Shown in pieces: positions 16,302 through 25,907 of a stretch of 64,000 nt of DNA. The notes under the pieces are model-generated. The model saw nothing but the letters and a program-made list of their open reading frames with translations, ran no database searches and was not told the DNA's origin. A program made the position numbers and the translations under genes. This DNA is from Janibacter alkaliphilus (GTDB lineage: Bacteria > Actinomycetota > Actinomycetes > Actinomycetales > Dermatophilaceae). Numbering within the stretch: position 1 is the first letter of the stretch; each line of letters starts with the position of its first letter. The stretch covers positions 2,356,001 through 2,420,000 of the forward strand of contig NZ_JACBZX010000001.1 in the NCBI RefSeq assembly GCF_013408565.1. Direction: 5' to 3'.

Positions 16302-17615
16302 TCAGCCCACCGGCAGCTGCGCCCACCCTCGCAGGATCCGGGTCTCCCGCCGCTCGGCCCCGGGCAGCACCCGCAGCTCGGGCAGCCGCTCGTGCAGGGT
16401 GCGCAGCGCCACCTCGCCCTCCATCCGGGCCAGCGCCGCCCCGAGGCAGTAGTGCCGGCCGGAGGAGAAGGAGATGTGGTCGGCGGCGTTGGCTCGGGTC
16501 ACGTCGAAGTGGTTCGGCTCGGCGAAGACCTCCGGGTCCCGGTTCGCGCCGGCCAGCATCGCCACCATCGGGGATCCCTCCCGCACCCTCGTGCCGGCGA
16601 TCTCCGTGTCCCGCACCGCGGTCCGCGCGGTCAGCAGCACCGGAGGGTCGAAGCGCAGCGCCTCGTCGACAGCCGCCAGCCAGGGCACCTCGCCGACGAC
16701 CAGCGCCTTGCGCTGCTCCGGGTGCTCGGCCAGCAGCGACACCGCGTTGCTGATGAGGTTGACGGTCGTCTCGAAGCCGGCCGCCAGCACCAGCCCGGCG
16801 GTCGCCTTGAGCTCGAGGTCGTCGAGCTGTCCGCCGTCGTCGTCGCGGGCGGCCACCAGCTGGCTGAAGAGGTCCTCGCCCGGGTCCTGACGCACCCGCT
16901 CGACGTGCGCCTCGAGCCACCGCTCGAAGTCGCGCAGCGCCGCCTCCACCTCGCGGAAGCGCTGCAGCGACAGCCCCAGGTCCAGGCTGGGCGCGGCCAT
17001 GTCGCCGAAGTGGCGCACCCGCTCCCGGTCCTCCTCGGGGACCCCCAGGACCTCGCAGATGACGGTCACCGGCAGCGGAGCGGCGAGCGCCTCGACGAGG
17101 TTGACCGGCTCGTCCTTCTCCACCCGGCGCGCCAGCGGCTCGACGAGCTCGGCCGCCACCTCCTCGGTGCGCTCCCTCAGCCGCTCCACGGCACGCACCG
17201 AGAAGACCCGGGTGACGAGCTTGCGCATCCGGGTGTGGTCCGGCGGCTCGATGGCCAGCAGCGACGGCGGGGTCAGCGGTCCGGTCGGGACGCGGCGGTC
17301 GGCCCAGGCCGCCGGCCGGGCCAGCACACCGTCGGTGGCGGCGATCCGCCCGGCGGCGACGTCCGGGCTGGCCAGCACCTCCCGGACGACGTCGTGCCGC
17401 GAGGTGGCCAGCGCGAGACCGCCCCGGTAGAAGGGCCCCGCCTCGCGGATCGCGTCGAAGAGGTCCGTGGGCAGGTCGCCACCGCTGTTCGTGGCCCCCA
17501 CCACGCGGGCCTGGAGGTCGCCGCGCCGGGCGCGGGCGCGGAAGGCCAGGGCCGGGACGGCGTGCCCGAGGGACCACCGGGTGAGCTGCTGGACGGGCGC
17601 GGTGAGGACCGTCAT
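16302..17615 (-). CDS. Cytochrome P450, class I actinobacterial type
   Basis: 437 aa with I-helix LAAGFETTVN near residue 278, ExxR in DEALRFDPPV, and the heme loop SSGRHYCLGAALARME with Cys near 388. EPPDHTRMRKLVTRVFS is the typical B'-C region of CYP107/CYP125-like soluble P450s. It would need ferredoxin partners that are not nearby. It stands just upstream of crtE on the same strand, but 144 nt apart and without overlap, so it is probably not part of the tight carotenoid operon. TAGAGT lies 6 nt before the ATG at 17615, suggesting a leaderless transcript. The substrate is unknown. Confidence 0.9.
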   Translation of the reverse strand: MTVLTAPVQQLTRWSLGHAVPALAFRARARRGDLQARVVGATNSGGDLPTDLFDAIREAGPFYRGGLALATSRHDVVREVLASPDVAAGRIAATDGVLARPAAWADRRVPTGPLTPPSLLAIEPPDHTRMRKLVTRVFSVRAVERLRERTEEVAAELVEPLARRVEKDEPVNLVEALAAPLPVTVICEVLGVPEEDRERVRHFGDMAAPSLDLGLSLQRFREVEAALRDFERWLEAHVERVRQDPGEDLFSQLVAARDDDGGQLDDLELKATAGLVLAAGFETTVNLISNAVSLLAEHPEQRKALVVGEVPWLAAVDEALRFDPPVLLTARTAVRDTEIAGTRVREGSPMVAMLAGANRDPEVFAEPNHFDVTRANAADHISFSSGRHYCLGAALARMEGEVALRTLHERLPELRVLPGAERRETRILRGWAQLPVG

Positions 17616-17637
17616 GACCCCACTCTACGGATGTTGA

Positions 17638-17649
17638 TACCCGCGGGTA
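17638..17649. promoter_or_regulatory. 12-bp perfect palindrome in the P450 promoter
   Basis: TACCCGCGGGTA lies 23-34 bp upstream of the predicted leaderless start of the P450 gene at 17615, where a -35 element would be. A repressor operator is plausible. No candidate regulator is adjacent. Confidence 0.35.
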
Positions 17650-17742
17650 GGTGTTCGGAGGTCCCGGTTCTGCACGGTCCGGCCGTGCACCGTGAGCGCG
17701 AACCCCTTCGCCTCCCCGGGGCGCACCCACCGAGATGCGCGC

Positions 17743-17790
17743 GCTACCACGCAGGAAGTGTCGCGATCACAGCACTTCCTGCGTGGTAGC
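17743..17790. repeat. Perfect 18-bp inverted repeat in a divergent intergenic region
   Basis: GCTACCACGCAGGAAGTG (17743-17760) is followed by a 12-nt loop and its exact reverse complement (17773-17790). It lies between two divergent genes (P450 on minus, phosphotriesterase on plus), so it cannot be a terminator for either. A dispersed REP-like element or a large operator is possible. I did not see a second copy in this window. Confidence 0.75.
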
Positions 17791-17877
17791 CCGCGTCGTA
17801 GGTCGGTGCGGACGGGGTCTTGTTCCTGAATCCGGGTTCACCTAGCGTGAGCGGCACTCACCGGCCTCAAGGAGGGC

Positions 17878-18840
17878 ATGACGATGGCGTCTGTGCAGAC
17901 CGTGCGCGGATCGATCGACTCGAGCGAGCTGGGGAGGACGCTCTGCCACGAGCACGTCTTCGTCCTCGGCGAGGAGCACCGCCTCAACTACGAGCAGTGG
18001 GACGAGGAGGCCCAGATCGCCGACGCCGTCTCCCAGCTCAACGAGCTCAAGGGCCTGGGGATGGACACGATCATGGATCCCACGGTCCTCGGCCTGGGCC
18101 GCTACATCCCCCGGATCCAGCGGATCGCCGAGCAGAGCGAGCTGAACATCGTCGTCGCCACCGGGATCTACACGTACAACGACGTCCCCTTCCAGTTCCA
18201 CTACACCGGCCCTGGGCTGCTCTTCGACATGCCGGAGCCGATGGTCGAGCTTTTCACCAAGGACCTCACCGAGGGCATCGCGGACACCGGCGTCCGCGCG
18301 GCCTTCCTTAAGTGCGCCATCGAGGAGCAGGGGCTCACCCCGGGCGTGGAGCGGGTGATGCGCGCGGTCGGCCAGACCAGCGTGCAGACCGGCGCGCCGA
18401 TCACCGTGCACACCAACGTGCACAACCAGTCCGGCCTGGTCGCCCAGCAGGTGCTCCGGGAGGAAGGGGTCGACCTGACGAAGGTGGTCATCGGCCACTC
18501 CGGCGACAGCACCGATCTGGACTACCTCACCGAGCTCGCCGACGCCGGCAGCCTGCTGGGGATGGACCGCTTCGGGCTGGACGTGCTGCTGCCCTTCGAG
18601 GACCGGGTCGAGACCGTCGCCGAGCTGTGCCGCCGCGGCTACGCCGAGAAGGTCGTCCTGGCCCACGACGCCTCGTGCACCATCGACTGGTTCCCCGCCG
18701 ACGCCAAGCGCCAGGTGGTGCCGCGGTGGAACTACCGGCACATCAGCGAAGACGTGCTGCCTGCGCTGCAGGAGCGCGGGGTCACCGATGCCGACATCGA
18801 GCTCATGCTGGTCACCAACCCGCGGCGCTACTTCGAGTGA
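17878..18840 (+). CDS. Phosphotriesterase-family metal-dependent hydrolase
   Basis: 320 aa, amidohydrolase-type TIM barrel. The HxH metal motif is LCHEHVF near residue 23. The bridging carbamylated Lys is in AAFLKCAIEEQG, the two further His are in HTNVH and GHSGDS, and the catalytic Asp is in AHDASC. All metal ligands are present. AAGGAGGG precedes the ATG. Family members include lactonases and organophosphate hydrolases; the native substrate may be a lactone (family knowledge), not provable here. It is divergent from the P450 at 17615. Confidence 0.88.
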   Translation: MTMASVQTVRGSIDSSELGRTLCHEHVFVLGEEHRLNYEQWDEEAQIADAVSQLNELKGLGMDTIMDPTVLGLGRYIPRIQRIAEQSELNIVVATGIYTYNDVPFQFHYTGPGLLFDMPEPMVELFTKDLTEGIADTGVRAAFLKCAIEEQGLTPGVERVMRAVGQTSVQTGAPITVHTNVHNQSGLVAQQVLREEGVDLTKVVIGHSGDSTDLDYLTELADAGSLLGMDRFGLDVLLPFEDRVETVAELCRRGYAEKVVLAHDASCTIDWFPADAKRQVVPRWNYRHISEDVLPALQERGVTDADIELMLVTNPRRYFE

Positions 18841-18941
18841 GCGGCAGCGGGAGGCGCGCTGCGAGCCCGTGGAGGCCCTCCGCTCCCTAGGGTGGGTGTC
18901 ACCCGGTCGGACCCGGTCGGGACGTCGACGTGAGGATCCTC

Positions 18942-19445
18942 ATGACCGAGAACAGCAGCTCCGAGGACGCGGTGCGCGCCGCCACCGAGGTGATGTCCAG
19001 CATGGACATCGCCATGCTCACCACCGTGGACGCTGGCTCGTCCACCGGCCGGCTGACCAGCCGCCCGCTGAGCACCCAGGTGCACGAGGACGACGGTGAC
19101 GTCCTCTTCCTCGTGCGCCGGGACAGCGGGGTCGTCACCGACATCCGGGCCAACCTGCAGGTCAACGTGGCCTACTCCTCGATGAAGGCGTGGGTCTCGC
19201 TCGCCGGCACCGCCGAGGTGATCGACGACCGGGACACGGTCGCGCGGCTGTGGAGCTCCGGCGCGGACCGCTTCATGGAGGGCGGCCCCGAGGACCCGGA
19301 CAACGTCGTCCTCAAGGTGCACGGCGACAGCGTCACCTACTGGGGCGGGGACTCGCTCGTGGGCACCGCCGTCGAGACCGCGAAGATGGTCGCTGGCAAG
19401 GACGAGGACGGCGACCGGGGCCCGACGCAGGTCGACCTGCCCTGA
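18942..19445 (+). CDS. Pyridoxamine 5'-phosphate oxidase-like (general stress FMN-binding split barrel) protein
   Basis: 167 aa split-barrel flavin-binding protein of the general-stress-protein-26 type. The segments MSSMDIAMLTTVD, LTSRPLSTQVHEDDGDVLFLV, ANLQVNVAYSSM, WVSLAGTAEVIDD and GGPEDPDNVVLKVHGDSVTYW follow the family order. The ATG at 18942 has TGAGGAT upstream. Members bind FMN or F420 and are often stress-induced; no reaction is assigned. 101 nt after the phosphotriesterase. Confidence 0.85.
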   Translation: MTENSSSEDAVRAATEVMSSMDIAMLTTVDAGSSTGRLTSRPLSTQVHEDDGDVLFLVRRDSGVVTDIRANLQVNVAYSSMKAWVSLAGTAEVIDDRDTVARLWSSGADRFMEGGPEDPDNVVLKVHGDSVTYWGGDSLVGTAVETAKMVAGKDEDGDRGPTQVDLP

Positions 19446-19496
19446 GGCCGTGATGCCCGGCACGGGCCGACGACTGCTCCCGTGCGGCGACCCGGG

Positions 19497-20435
19497 TCAG
19501 CCGCTCGGGCGGACGACCTCCACCCAGAGGACACCGGTGATCGCGAGGGTGGCCAGCAGCATCCAGGCGCCGCCGCTCGGACGCCGGGCGCGGTAGCGCT
19601 CCCACAGCCACGGACCGAGCGGCGGCTCGAGGGTGCGCGCCACGCGCCGCATCATCACCCGCCACAGCAGCTCGGCGAGCCACGGGACGAGCAGCAGCAG
19701 GACCATCGTCCGGGCGTAGTCGGCCGCCCGGGCACCCAGCAGCGCGTCGGTGAGCAGGTCGACCGGGAGCACGACGACGACCGAGGCGACCACCGCGGCG
19801 ACGCAGGCCGTCGGGATCAGCACCGCCCCGACGACCCGGACGGGGCCGGGGATCTGCGGCGCACCCGAGGCCGGGTCCCCATGGACGGTCACCGCGCTGT
19901 CGTGGGCGGCGGCCGTGGCACCCCGTGGCCAGAGGCCCGGCGGCTCGGTCACGGCTGCCCCCTCGCCGGCATAGACGTCGAGGGCGGAGGCCGCCTCGTG
20001 CTCGGGCGGGCGGTGAGCCCGCTGGTGCGCGAAGAGCGCGAGCATCCCGAGCCCTACGAGCGCGCAGCACGACCCGAGGACGGCGGCGGTCACGCTCAGG
20101 CCCTCGCTGTCGAGGACGACGTAGGTGGTCATGGCGAGCACGAAGAGCAGCCCGGACAGGGCGACCGCGGCGACCCGCTGCCAGCGCGGCTGGTGGCTGA
20201 GCACCTCGTGCGTCGCCTGACCGGCGCCGCCATCGGCGGTCCGCGGGGCCACGCTCAGGGTGGCGCCGGCGAAGCCGGGACGGGGTGTGACCACGAGCGT
20301 GCGCGCCTCGTGCCGGGCCAGCACCTCGTCCCCGTGGAGCAGCTCGACGTGGCCACCGCGGGCCCGCACCACGACCGGGGTGCTGCGCAGCCAGCCGGTG
20401 TCCCGGTGGGCGCGCGCGCTCGTCGGTGCCGACAT
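19497..20435 (-). CDS. Membrane protein, paralog family member C
   Basis: 312 aa. GGAGGAG precedes the ATG at 20435. A beta-rich N-terminal domain ([23 protein letters not shown]) is followed by helices [74 protein letters not shown] and [15 protein letters not shown]. The C-terminal motif matches paralog B at 6345-7247. It is divergent from DUF2200. No catalytic motif was recognised; function unknown. Confidence 0.8.
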   Translation of the reverse strand: MSAPTSARAHRDTGWLRSTPVVVRARGGHVELLHGDEVLARHEARTLVVTPRPGFAGATLSVAPRTADGGAGQATHEVLSHQPRWQRVAAVALSGLLFVLAMTTYVVLDSEGLSVTAAVLGSCCALVGLGMLALFAHQRAHRPPEHEAASALDVYAGEGAAVTEPPGLWPRGATAAAHDSAVTVHGDPASGAPQIPGPVRVVGAVLIPTACVAAVVASVVVVLPVDLLTDALLGARAADYARTMVLLLLVPWLAELLWRVMMRRVARTLEPPLGPWLWERYRARRPSGGAWMLLATLAITGVLWVEVVRPSG

Positions 20436-20496
20436 CGCTCCTCCTGACCGTTCTGCCGCCGCCGCGCGGGTGGGTGGGCGGATAGTCTGCCGGAGC

Positions 20497-20838
20497 ATGA
20501 GCCGGATCTTCAGCACCGCCGTCGCCGACGTCTATCCGCACTACGTGACGAAGGTGGAGAAGAAGGGGCGCAGCCGGGACGAGGTCGACGAGGTGACCCG
20601 GTGGCTCACCGGCTTCGACCAGACGACGCTGCAGCGGCACCTCGACGAGGGGACCACCTTCACCGACTTCTTCGCCGCGGCCGAGATCAACCCCGGCGTC
20701 GAGCTCATCACCGGCTCGGTCTGCGGGGTGAAGGTCCAGGAGGTCGAGGACCCGCTGATGCAGCAGATCCGCTACCTCGACAAGCTCGTCGACGAGCTCG
20801 CCAAGGGCCGCCCGATGGAGAAGGTGCTGCGGTCATGA
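20497..20838 (+). CDS. DUF2200 family protein
   Basis: 113 aa. The opening [19 protein letters not shown] and [20 protein letters not shown] are hallmarks of DUF2200, a small conserved family of unknown function found across bacteria. TAGTCT 8 nt before the ATG suggests leaderless expression. The stop codon overlaps the start of the GH3 gene (ATGA), so the two are likely translated together. Confidence 0.85.
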   Translation: MSRIFSTAVADVYPHYVTKVEKKGRSRDEVDEVTRWLTGFDQTTLQRHLDEGTTFTDFFAAAEINPGVELITGSVCGVKVQEVEDPLMQQIRYLDKLVDELAKGRPMEKVLRS

Positions 20839-23196
20839 ACCAGCCCGCGGACCAGGACCGCGCTGCCGCGCAGGCCTCCGACCTGACGCTGGAGGAGAAG
20901 GTGGCGCTGAGCATGGGCGCCGACTTCTGGCACACGGCCGCGGTGCCCCGGCTCGGGGTGCCCGCGGTGATGCTCTCCGACGGGCCGCACGGGCTGCGCG
21001 CGCAGGACGAGAGCGCGGACAACCTCGGGATCGGCGACAGCATCCCGGCGACCTGCTTCCCCACGGCCTCGGCCCTGGCCTCCAGCTGGAACCCGGGTCT
21101 GGCCGAGCGGGTCGGCCAGGCGCTCGGCCGGGAGGCGCGGGCGCAGGGGGTGGCTGTCGTCCTCGGGCCCGGGGTGAACATCAAGCGCTCGCCGCTGTGC
21201 GGGCGCAACTTCGAGTACTTCTCCGAGGACCCGCTGCTCGCCGGGGCGCTCGGCGCCGCCTGGGTCAGCGGGCTGCAGACCGAAGGGGTCGGCGCCTCGC
21301 TGAAGCACCTCGCGGTGAACAACCAGGAGACCGAACGCCTGCGGGTCAGCGCCGAGGTCGACGAGCGCACCCTGCGCGAGATCTACCTGCCCGCCTTCGA
21401 GCACGTCGTCACCCGCGCGCACCCGTGGACGGTGATGTGCTCCTACAACAAGATCAACGGCACCTGGGCCTCGGAGAACCACCGGCTGCTCACCGAGATC
21501 CTCCGCCAGGAGTGGGGCTTCGACGGTCTCGTCGTCTCCGACTGGGGCGCGGTCGTCGACCGGGCCCGGGCGCTGCGGGCCGGCCTCGACCTGGAGATGC
21601 CGCCGAACCACGGGGTCGCTGACGTCCGCCTGCTCGAGGCGACCCGCTCCGGCGAGGTGGACGAGGCCGACCTCGACGCCAGCACCGCCCGGGTGCTCGC
21701 GCTGGCCGCCCGCGCCCCCGCCGAGCCGGGTCCCGCCGTCGACCACGAGGCGCAGCACGACATCGCGCTGCAGGCCGCCCGGGAGTCGCTGGTGCTGCTG
21801 AAGAACGAGGCGCAGGCGCTGCCGCTCGGGCCGGAGGACCCGCCCGCCCAGGTCGCGGTCATCGGCGCGCTCGCCGAGACGCCTCGCTACCAGGGCGCCG
21901 GCAGCTCGCAGGTCAACGCCACCCGGGTGGAGACCCCGCTGGCGGCGCTGCGCGAGCTGGCGCCGCAGGGCGTCTCCGTGGGGGACGCCGCCGGCTACCG
22001 ACTCGACGAGGGTGCCGGCGACGCGGGTTCGGACGACACCGCCCTGACCGACGAGGCGGTGGCCGCCGCCCGTGCGGCCGGCGCGGTCGTCGTCGTCCTC
22101 GGGCTCACGGCCGCCGAGGAGTCCGAGGGCTTCGACCGCACCCACCTCGACCTGCCCGCCGACCAGCTCGCCGTGCTCCGTGCGGTGGCGGCGGTCTGCG
22201 ACCGGGTGGTCGTCGTCCTGGCGAACGGGGGCGTGGTGACGCTGGGGGAGGTCGAGCCGCACGCGCAGGCCATCCTCGAGGGCTGGCTGCCCGGGCAGGC
22301 CGGCGGCCGTGCCGTCGCCGAGGTGCTGTGGGGGTGGGTGGCGCCCTCCGGCCGCCTCGCCGAGACCATCCCGCTGCGGCTGCAGGATTCTCCGGCCTAT
22401 CTCGGCTTCCCCGGGGAGCTGGGCACGGTCCGGTACGGCGAAGGGGTCTTCGTCGGCTACCGCGGGTACGACGCCCGGGACCAGGCCGTGGGCTACCCGT
22501 TCGGTCACGGGCTCGGGTACACCACGTTCGCCTACGACGAGCTGGCGCTGGAGCAGTCGGGGCAGCGCCGCCGACGGCGACCTCGGGGTGCTCGTCTCCT
22601 GCCGGATCACCAACTCCGGCAGCCGGGCCGGTGCCGAGGTCGTGCAGGTCTACCTCGGCGGACCGTCGGCGAGCGTGCTGCAGCGGCCGCCGCGCGAGCT
22701 CGGCGGCTTCGCCAAGGTGCACCTGGCGCCGGGGGAGTCGACCCGGGTGAGCGTCCGCCTCGACCAGCGGCGCTTCGCCGCCTGGCGACCCGGCCACGGC
22801 TGGTGGGTCGAGGCCGGCGAGCGGACCGTCGAGGTCGGCTCGTCCTCCCGGGACATCCGGCTGGCCGGCACCGTCACCGTGGACGCCAGCCCGCTGGAGC
22901 TCGACCTCGATCTGGGCTCCAGCCTGCAGGAGTGGCTCGACGACCCGGAGCTCGCCGCCGGTCTGGCCGACCTCGTGGCCGCGGCGCAGACCCCGGACCG
23001 CGGGGGTGGCGGAGGGGACGCGGGCGAAGGCGCCGGGTCGGCCCTGTTGAGCGACCCGGGCACGATCGCCCTCGTCGGGAACTTCCCGATGGACCGGATG
23101 GTTGCCATCTCAGGAGGCCTGCTCGACCGCGCCGCGCTGGAGCGGCTGGTCGCCCAGCGCCGCGAGCGCCACGGCGGGTCGACGACGCCCCGCTGA
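20835..23196 (+). pseudogene. Glycoside hydrolase family 3 beta-glucosidase, frameshifted
   Basis: About 786 aa when the frame is repaired. The GH3 catalytic domain has GVPAVMLSDGPHGLR, GPGVNIKRSPLCGRNFEYFS, SLKHLAVNNQE, and the nucleophile Asp in VVSDWGAV near residue 234. The second alpha/beta domain has LLKNEAQALPL and GAGSSQVN. The fibronectin-III-like tail (VLVSCRITNSGSRAGAEVVQVY, PPRELGGFAKVHLAPGES) is in a different frame. The shift lies at the GGGG run 22559-22562; removing one G restores EQSGSAADGDLGVLVSC. The final ~90 residues after the FnIII-like domain are extra for the family. Cytoplasmic, no signal peptide. Either a sequencing error or a recent mutation. Confidence 0.85.
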
Positions 23197-23269
23197 GCGC
23201 ACCTTCTCCCGGTGCACCGACCTGGTGCGCCGACGACCTGCCCCGCCCGACCGACGAAGGACGCACCAC

Positions 23270-24103
23270 ATGCCTCAGGACGCACCCACCAAGACCATCG
23301 TCATCACCGGCGCCAGCGACGGCGTCGGCGCCGCGGCGGCCCGCCAGCTCACCGAGCGCGGCCACCAGGTCGTCGTCGTCGGCCGCTCCCCGGAGAAGAC
23401 CCGTGCGGTCGCCGAGCCGCTCGGGGTGCCGCACCACCTCGCCGACTTCGCCGACCTCGCCCAGGTGCGCGCGCTCGCCGCCGAGCTGGCCGAGGCCTAC
23501 CCGCGGATCGACGTGCTGGCCAACAACGCCGGCGGCATCATGGGCGAGCGCGAGATCACCGTCGACGGCTTCGAGAAGACCTTCCAGGTCAACCACCTCG
23601 CCGGCTTCCTGCTCACCCGCGAGCTCATGCCGACGCTCACCGCGAGTGACGCCTCGGTCATCCAGACCGCCAGCCAGGCGGCCCGCTTCTTCGCCCGCTT
23701 CGACATCGACGACCTGCAGAACGCCCAGCGCTACTCGCCGCGGATCGCCTACGGCAACGGCAAGCTGGAGAACATCCTCTTCACCCGCGAGCTGCAGCGG
23801 CGGCACGGCGACGAGGGCATCTCGGCGGTCGCCTTCCACCCCGGGGTGGTGGCCTCCAACTTCGCCAGCGAGACCAACCACGTGCTGCGGCTGGCCTATC
23901 GCACCCCGATCCGGCGGCTGGTGATGATCACCCCCGAGGACAGCGCCCGCCGTCTCGTCGCGCTCGCCGAGGGCACCCCGGGGACCGACTGGCAGCCGGG
24001 GGAGTACTACGAGAAGACGAAGATCGCCCGCACCGCCGCCGCCGGCCACGACCCGGAGATGGCGCGTCGGCTGTGGGAGCGCTCGGAAGAGCTGCTCGGC
24101 TGA
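23270..24103 (+). CDS. Short-chain dehydrogenase/reductase
   Basis: 277-aa Rossmann-fold oxidoreductase. The NAD(P)-binding motif TGASDGVG is near residue 13, then NNAGG, a catalytic Ser in IQTASQAA, and the YxxxK pair as YGNGK. VVVGRSPEKTRAV with the Arg/Lys after the second strand suggests NADPH preference. Similar to retinol-dehydrogenase/WW-domain-oxidoreductase-like bacterial SDRs. FHPGVVASNFA is the post-catalytic segment. It follows the GH3 gene by 73 nt. The substrate is unknown. Confidence 0.9.
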   Translation: MPQDAPTKTIVITGASDGVGAAAARQLTERGHQVVVVGRSPEKTRAVAEPLGVPHHLADFADLAQVRALAAELAEAYPRIDVLANNAGGIMGEREITVDGFEKTFQVNHLAGFLLTRELMPTLTASDASVIQTASQAARFFARFDIDDLQNAQRYSPRIAYGNGKLENILFTRELQRRHGDEGISAVAFHPGVVASNFASETNHVLRLAYRTPIRRLVMITPEDSARRLVALAEGTPGTDWQPGEYYEKTKIARTAAAGHDPEMARRLWERSEELLG

Positions 24104-24190
24104 GCGCCTCGTCCGGGCGCCGCATCCGGCGCCCTGACATGAGCCGTGCCTGACATGATCGAGGGCGTACCCGAGCGGTCAGGAGGGACG

Positions 24191-25807
24191 ATGGAGTCCT
24201 ACGCACGTGGCGAGAGCACCCCGGCGCTGCTGGAGGAGACGATCGGCGCCAACCTGGAGCGCACGGTCGCCCAGGGCGGCGACCGGGAGGCGCTGGTCGA
24301 GGTGGCGACCGGACGCCGGTGGAGCTGGACCGAGCTGGACGCCGCCGTCGACGAGATCGCCCGCGGCCTGCTGGCGGCCGGGATCGCCGCCGGCGACCGG
24401 GTCGGGATCTGGGCGCCGAACTGTGCCGAGTGGACGATCACCCAGTACGCCACGGCGAAGGTGGGCGCGGTCCTGGTGAACGTCAACCCGGCCTACCGGA
24501 CCCACGAGCTCACCTTCGCCGTCAACCAGTCGGGGATGCGGATGCTCATCGCCTCCTCGGGCTTCAAGGGCAGCGACTACCGCGGGATGATCGAGGAGAC
24601 CGCCGACGAGTGCCCGGCACTGGAGCGGGTGGTCTACCTCGACACCGACGACTGGGCGGCGCTGGTCGAGCAGGGCCGCGACGTGCCCGAGGGGGCGCTG
24701 GCCGAGCGTCAGGCGGGGCTGAGCCCGGACGACCCGATCAACATCCAGTACACCTCCGGCACCACCGGGAGGCCGAAGGGGGCGACCCTCAGCCACCGGA
24801 ACATCCTCAACAACGGCTACCTCACCACCGAGCTCATCGCGCTCGGGCCGCAGGACCGGCTCTGCATCCCGGTGCCCTTCTACCACTGCTTCGGGATGGT
24901 CATGGCCAACCTCGGCTGCACCACCCACGGGACGACGATGGTCATCCCGGCGCCCGCCTTCGACCCCGAGGTCACGCTGCGCACCATCGCCGCCGAGCGG
25001 TGCACCGGGGTCTACGGGGTGCCGACGATGTTCATCGCCATGCAGCACCACGAGAGCTTCGCCGAGCACGACCTCAGCAGCCTGCGCACCGGGATCATGG
25101 CCGGCTCGATCTGCCCGGTGGAGGTGATGCGTCGCTGCGTCGACGAGATGCACATGAGCGAGGTGGCCATCGCCTACGGGATGACCGAGACCAGCCCGGT
25201 CAGCTGCCAGACCCGTGGCGCCGACGACCTGGAGCGGCGCACCGAGACCATCGGCCGGGTGCACCCGCACGTCGAGATCAAGGTCGTCGACCCGGCGACC
25301 GGCGAGACCGTCCCGCGCGGAGAGACCGGCGAGTACTGCACCCGTGGCTACTCGGTGATGCTCGGCTACTGGGACGAGCCGGAGAAGACCGCCGAGGCGA
25401 TCGACGAGGACGGCTGGATGCACACCGGCGACCTCGCCCAGATGCGCGAGGACGGCTACTGCACGATCGTCGGCCGGATCAAGGACATGGTCATCCGCGG
25501 CGGGGAGAACATCTACCCCCGCGAGATCGAGGAGTTCCTCTACACCCACCCGGACATCGAGGACGTCCAGGTCGTCGGTGTCCCGGACGAGCGATACGGG
25601 GAGGAGCTGTGCGCGTGGATCCGGATGCGCTCCGGTGCCGAGCCGCTGGACGCGAACGCGGTGCGGGACTTCGCCACCGGGCAGCTGGCCCACTTCAAGA
25701 TCCCGCGGTACGTGGTCGTCGTCGACGAGTTCCCGATGACGGTGACCGGGAAGGTGCGCAAGGCGGCCATGCGGGAGGAGTCGGCGCAGCGGCTCGGGCT
25801 GGGCTGA
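24191..25807 (+). CDS. AMP-binding acyl-CoA synthetase (FadD-type, medium/long-chain fatty acid)
   Basis: 538 aa. Complete adenylate-forming enzyme: P-loop [11 protein letters not shown] near residue 187, ATP motif [46 protein letters not shown] hinge split as GRIKDMV and GGENIYP, and the catalytic Lys in [12 protein letters not shown] at the C-terminus. The ATG at 24191 is preceded by AGGAGGG. It activates a carboxylic acid to acyl-AMP and then acyl-CoA in the cytoplasm. Start of a small lipid-related run (second synthetase, thioesterase). Chain-length preference not determined. Confidence 0.92.
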   Translation: MESYARGESTPALLEETIGANLERTVAQGGDREALVEVATGRRWSWTELDAAVDEIARGLLAAGIAAGDRVGIWAPNCAEWTITQYATAKVGAVLVNVNPAYRTHELTFAVNQSGMRMLIASSGFKGSDYRGMIEETADECPALERVVYLDTDDWAALVEQGRDVPEGALAERQAGLSPDDPINIQYTSGTTGRPKGATLSHRNILNNGYLTTELIALGPQDRLCIPVPFYHCFGMVMANLGCTTHGTTMVIPAPAFDPEVTLRTIAAERCTGVYGVPTMFIAMQHHESFAEHDLSSLRTGIMAGSICPVEVMRRCVDEMHMSEVAIAYGMTETSPVSCQTRGADDLERRTETIGRVHPHVEIKVVDPATGETVPRGETGEYCTRGYSVMLGYWDEPEKTAEAIDEDGWMHTGDLAQMREDGYCTIVGRIKDMVIRGGENIYPREIEEFLYTHPDIEDVQVVGVPDERYGEELCAWIRMRSGAEPLDANAVRDFATGQLAHFKIPRYVVVVDEFPMTVTGKVRKAAMREESAQRLGLG

Positions 25808-25907
25808 GCTGGCCGGGCGACGCCCCGAGCAGGACGCGGCGATACGGGCCGGACGCGACACGGCGCCGTCCTTCCGTGCGGTGGGCTGGCACCCCATGAT
25901 GGGGAGG

